Of a stretch of DNA of 64,000 nucleotides, positions 62,501-64,000 are shown piece after piece. The stretch is from contig NZ_BSFD01000004.1 in assembly GCF_027922165.1 (NCBI RefSeq), forward strand, positions 86,645 through 150,644. The letters are read 5' to 3'. This DNA comes from Brevundimonas intermedia (GTDB lineage: Bacteria > Pseudomonadota > Alphaproteobacteria > Caulobacterales > Caulobacteraceae). The position numbers were made by a program, and so were the translations under genes. The notes below the pieces were generated by a model. The model was not told the origin of the DNA and searched no databases. It saw only the letters and a list, made by a program, of their open reading frames with translations. The number at the start of each line of letters is the position of its first letter. The stretch's first letter is position 1.

Positions 62501-64000
62501 TCACATCGGCGAAGACCAGCTCCTCGCCGCGCGGATCCTCCATCAGGAACTCGTGGACATGGATCTCCTCCTCGCCCATCGGCCGGATCGGATAGCCGTA
62601 TTCCTCCAGGGTCTTCAGACCCATGTCGGCCATGATCGGCAGAACGTCGGACAGGGGAACCGAGGGGCCGCGACGATAGAGTTTGAACCGGAACTGCAGG
62701 CGGCTGTCGTCGGCGTTGCGGAAGGCGCGAACCACGACGGCCTCTCCGGCGCCGACCTGACCCGTCGCGTTCAGCTGGTCCATCTCGCCCAGATCGATCG
62801 CGGCCTCGTCGGCGTCATAGCGATCGCGATAGGCGGCGCCGAAGGCTCGGGCCCAGCGGGTGCTCAGCGGCCCGACCTCGACGTCCGCCACATCGGCGCG
62901 GCGCAGGGCGCTTTCGAACCGTTCGACCCAGCCGCGGCCGGCCTCGGCCACGTCGTGTTCCAGCTGGGCCGCATCGGGGACCGGGTGATCGCCCGGCGTC
63001 ACGCCGATGATGAAATGGACCCGCACAAGGGGGGCGTCGGACAGTTGCGGATACCAGGCCGAAATCCGGCCGCCCCAGGCGCGGGCGACGATCTGACCGA
63101 TCCGCTCGCGCACCGCAGCATCGAACTTCTCGCGCGGGATGAAGCACAGCACCGAAACGAACCGGTCGAACGGATCCTGGCGCGAGAACAGCCGGATGCG
63201 CGGCCGGTCGTAGAGGTGGAGAATGCCCAGGGCGATGGACAGCAGCTCGTCCTCGCTGATCTGGAACAGCTCGTCGCGCGGATAGTTCTCGAGGATATTG
63301 CGCAGCCGCTTCTCGTTGTGGCTGCCCGGAGCCTTGTCCGCGCGAGCCAGGACATTGGCCACCTTGCGCCGGATCAGCGGGGTCTCGGTCGCCAATTGGT
63401 CGTAGGCGTCCGAGGTGAACAGGCCCACGAAACGGGTCTCGCCCGTCGCCTTGCCGTCCGGGCCGTAACGCTTGACCCCGACATAGTCCATGTAGGCGCG
63501 ACGGTGGACGCGCGACCTTGCGTTGGCCTTGGCGACAGTGACGGGTTCGCTCAGGTCCAACTGGCGCCGCATCTGGCGCGTCAGCACGGCCGGCTCGGAG
63601 GCGCGGCGCAGGACGGTGCGCTCGGGATCGGCGAGAATGCCCAGACCGGCGCTCGACTGGCTCAGCGGCGCCTCGGCCTCGTAGTCGCCTTCAGCGTTCA
63701 GCGGATAATCGTAGTCGCGGGCGCCGAGGAAGACGAAATGGTCGCTCTTCAGCCACTTCAGGAAGGCGATGTTCTCGGCCAGAACGGCGGGATCGACCTT
63801 CGGCGGCGTCTCCTGCAATCGCAGCAAGGCTTGCCGCATCAGGCCGGTCATGGCTTCGTGGTCGGCGACGGCGGCGTGGACGTCGGCCAGGCATTCGGCC
63901 AGGCCCTCGCCCATGGCGTCGCGTCTTTCCTGCGGGGCGCCGTCGATCACCAGCATGATCACCGACAGGCGACGACCGTCCAGCTCCACTACCGGATGGA
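59511..64000 (-). CDS. gdhZ: NAD-specific glutamate dehydrogenase, large type (5' end outside)
   Basis: The last 1,496 residues of a protein of about 1,600 are in the window, and the frame is open at the right edge. It is the large GDH type found in Caulobacter (GdhZ) and others, which converts glutamate to 2-oxoglutarate. The catalytic region shows [44 protein letters not shown] with the active Lys, and NADP/NAD-fold [13 protein letters not shown]. N-terminal regulatory domains come first. In C. crescentus GdhZ also limits FtsZ polymerisation; that role is inferred here. Confidence 0.95.
   Translation of the reverse strand, partial: [1495 protein letters not shown]

Noticed and set aside
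1..64000. CRISPR arrays, tRNA or rRNA genes, insertion sequences, toxin-antitoxin or defence genes
   Set aside because: None was seen. Almost all sequence is taken up by core genes, and the longer gaps hold the origin, the riboswitch or short palindromic repeats.

Overview
The window is a 64 kb piece of a high-GC alphaproteobacterial chromosome, very probably from Caulobacteraceae (Brevundimonas or a close relative). The reasons are the gene order hemE / origin gap / PPSR-maf-aroE-coaE-dnaQ-secB, which is that of the Caulobacter crescentus replication origin; the nearby parAB-rsmG-mnmG-mnmE-rho block with TGTTTCACGTGAAACA-type parS sites; CtrA-like boxes in the origin gap; a large NAD-glutamate dehydrogenase; and many TonB-dependent receptors. 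Assignment to genus is inference from memory of synteny, not from a search.

Layout. 1-9.2 kb (minus strand): the start of a lipoprotein gene, a Tat-exported dienelactone hydrolase, a GNAT acetyltransferase and a tight run kup-rsmB-rpe-heparinase-purH. 9.3-16.2 kb: an Rrf2 regulator with an SDR oxidoreductase, a DsbD-type reductase, two small lipoproteins, a small membrane protein, and a lipid kinase overlapping a metallophosphoesterase. 16.2-21.5 kb: small stress-type membrane proteins (DUF1328, YqjE-like, YqjD-like), a fumarylacetoacetate hydrolase-family gene coupled to maiA, an aldo/keto reductase-like protein that has lost its catalytic residues, and the cobalamin receptor btuB behind a clear B12 riboswitch. 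21.9-33.9 kb: mutS, a Cache chemoreceptor, lpdA, an orphan PAS histidine kinase, and a TonB receptor divergent from a beta-propeller phytase. 33.9-37.5 kb: the conserved alphaproteobacterial chvI-chvG-hprK-EIIA(Man)-HPr signalling cluster.

37.6-50.7 kb: an uncharacterised 568-residue protein, two small proteins, then parB, parA, rsmG, mnmG, mnmE, a DUF6489-type gene, rho, hemJ, hemH and hemE, all on the minus strand. 50.68-51.14 kb is the non-coding gap that I call the chromosomal origin of replication. To its right are PPSR, maf, aroE, coaE and dnaQ on the plus strand, so genes on both sides point away from the gap. 55-64 kb: secB, a Tim44-like protein with mltA, the ohr/ohrR pair with two palindromic operators, a universal stress protein and the C-terminal 1,496 residues of an NAD-glutamate dehydrogenase that runs off the right edge.

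No tRNA, rRNA, CRISPR array, insertion sequence or prophage was seen. The content is mostly core genome. The most valuable parts are the origin with its CtrA/DnaA/CcrM-type sites, the parS cluster lying partly inside genes, the riboswitch, the degenerate AKR protein, the phytase/TonB pair, and a family of bipartite palindromic repeats in four intergenic regions near the origin.
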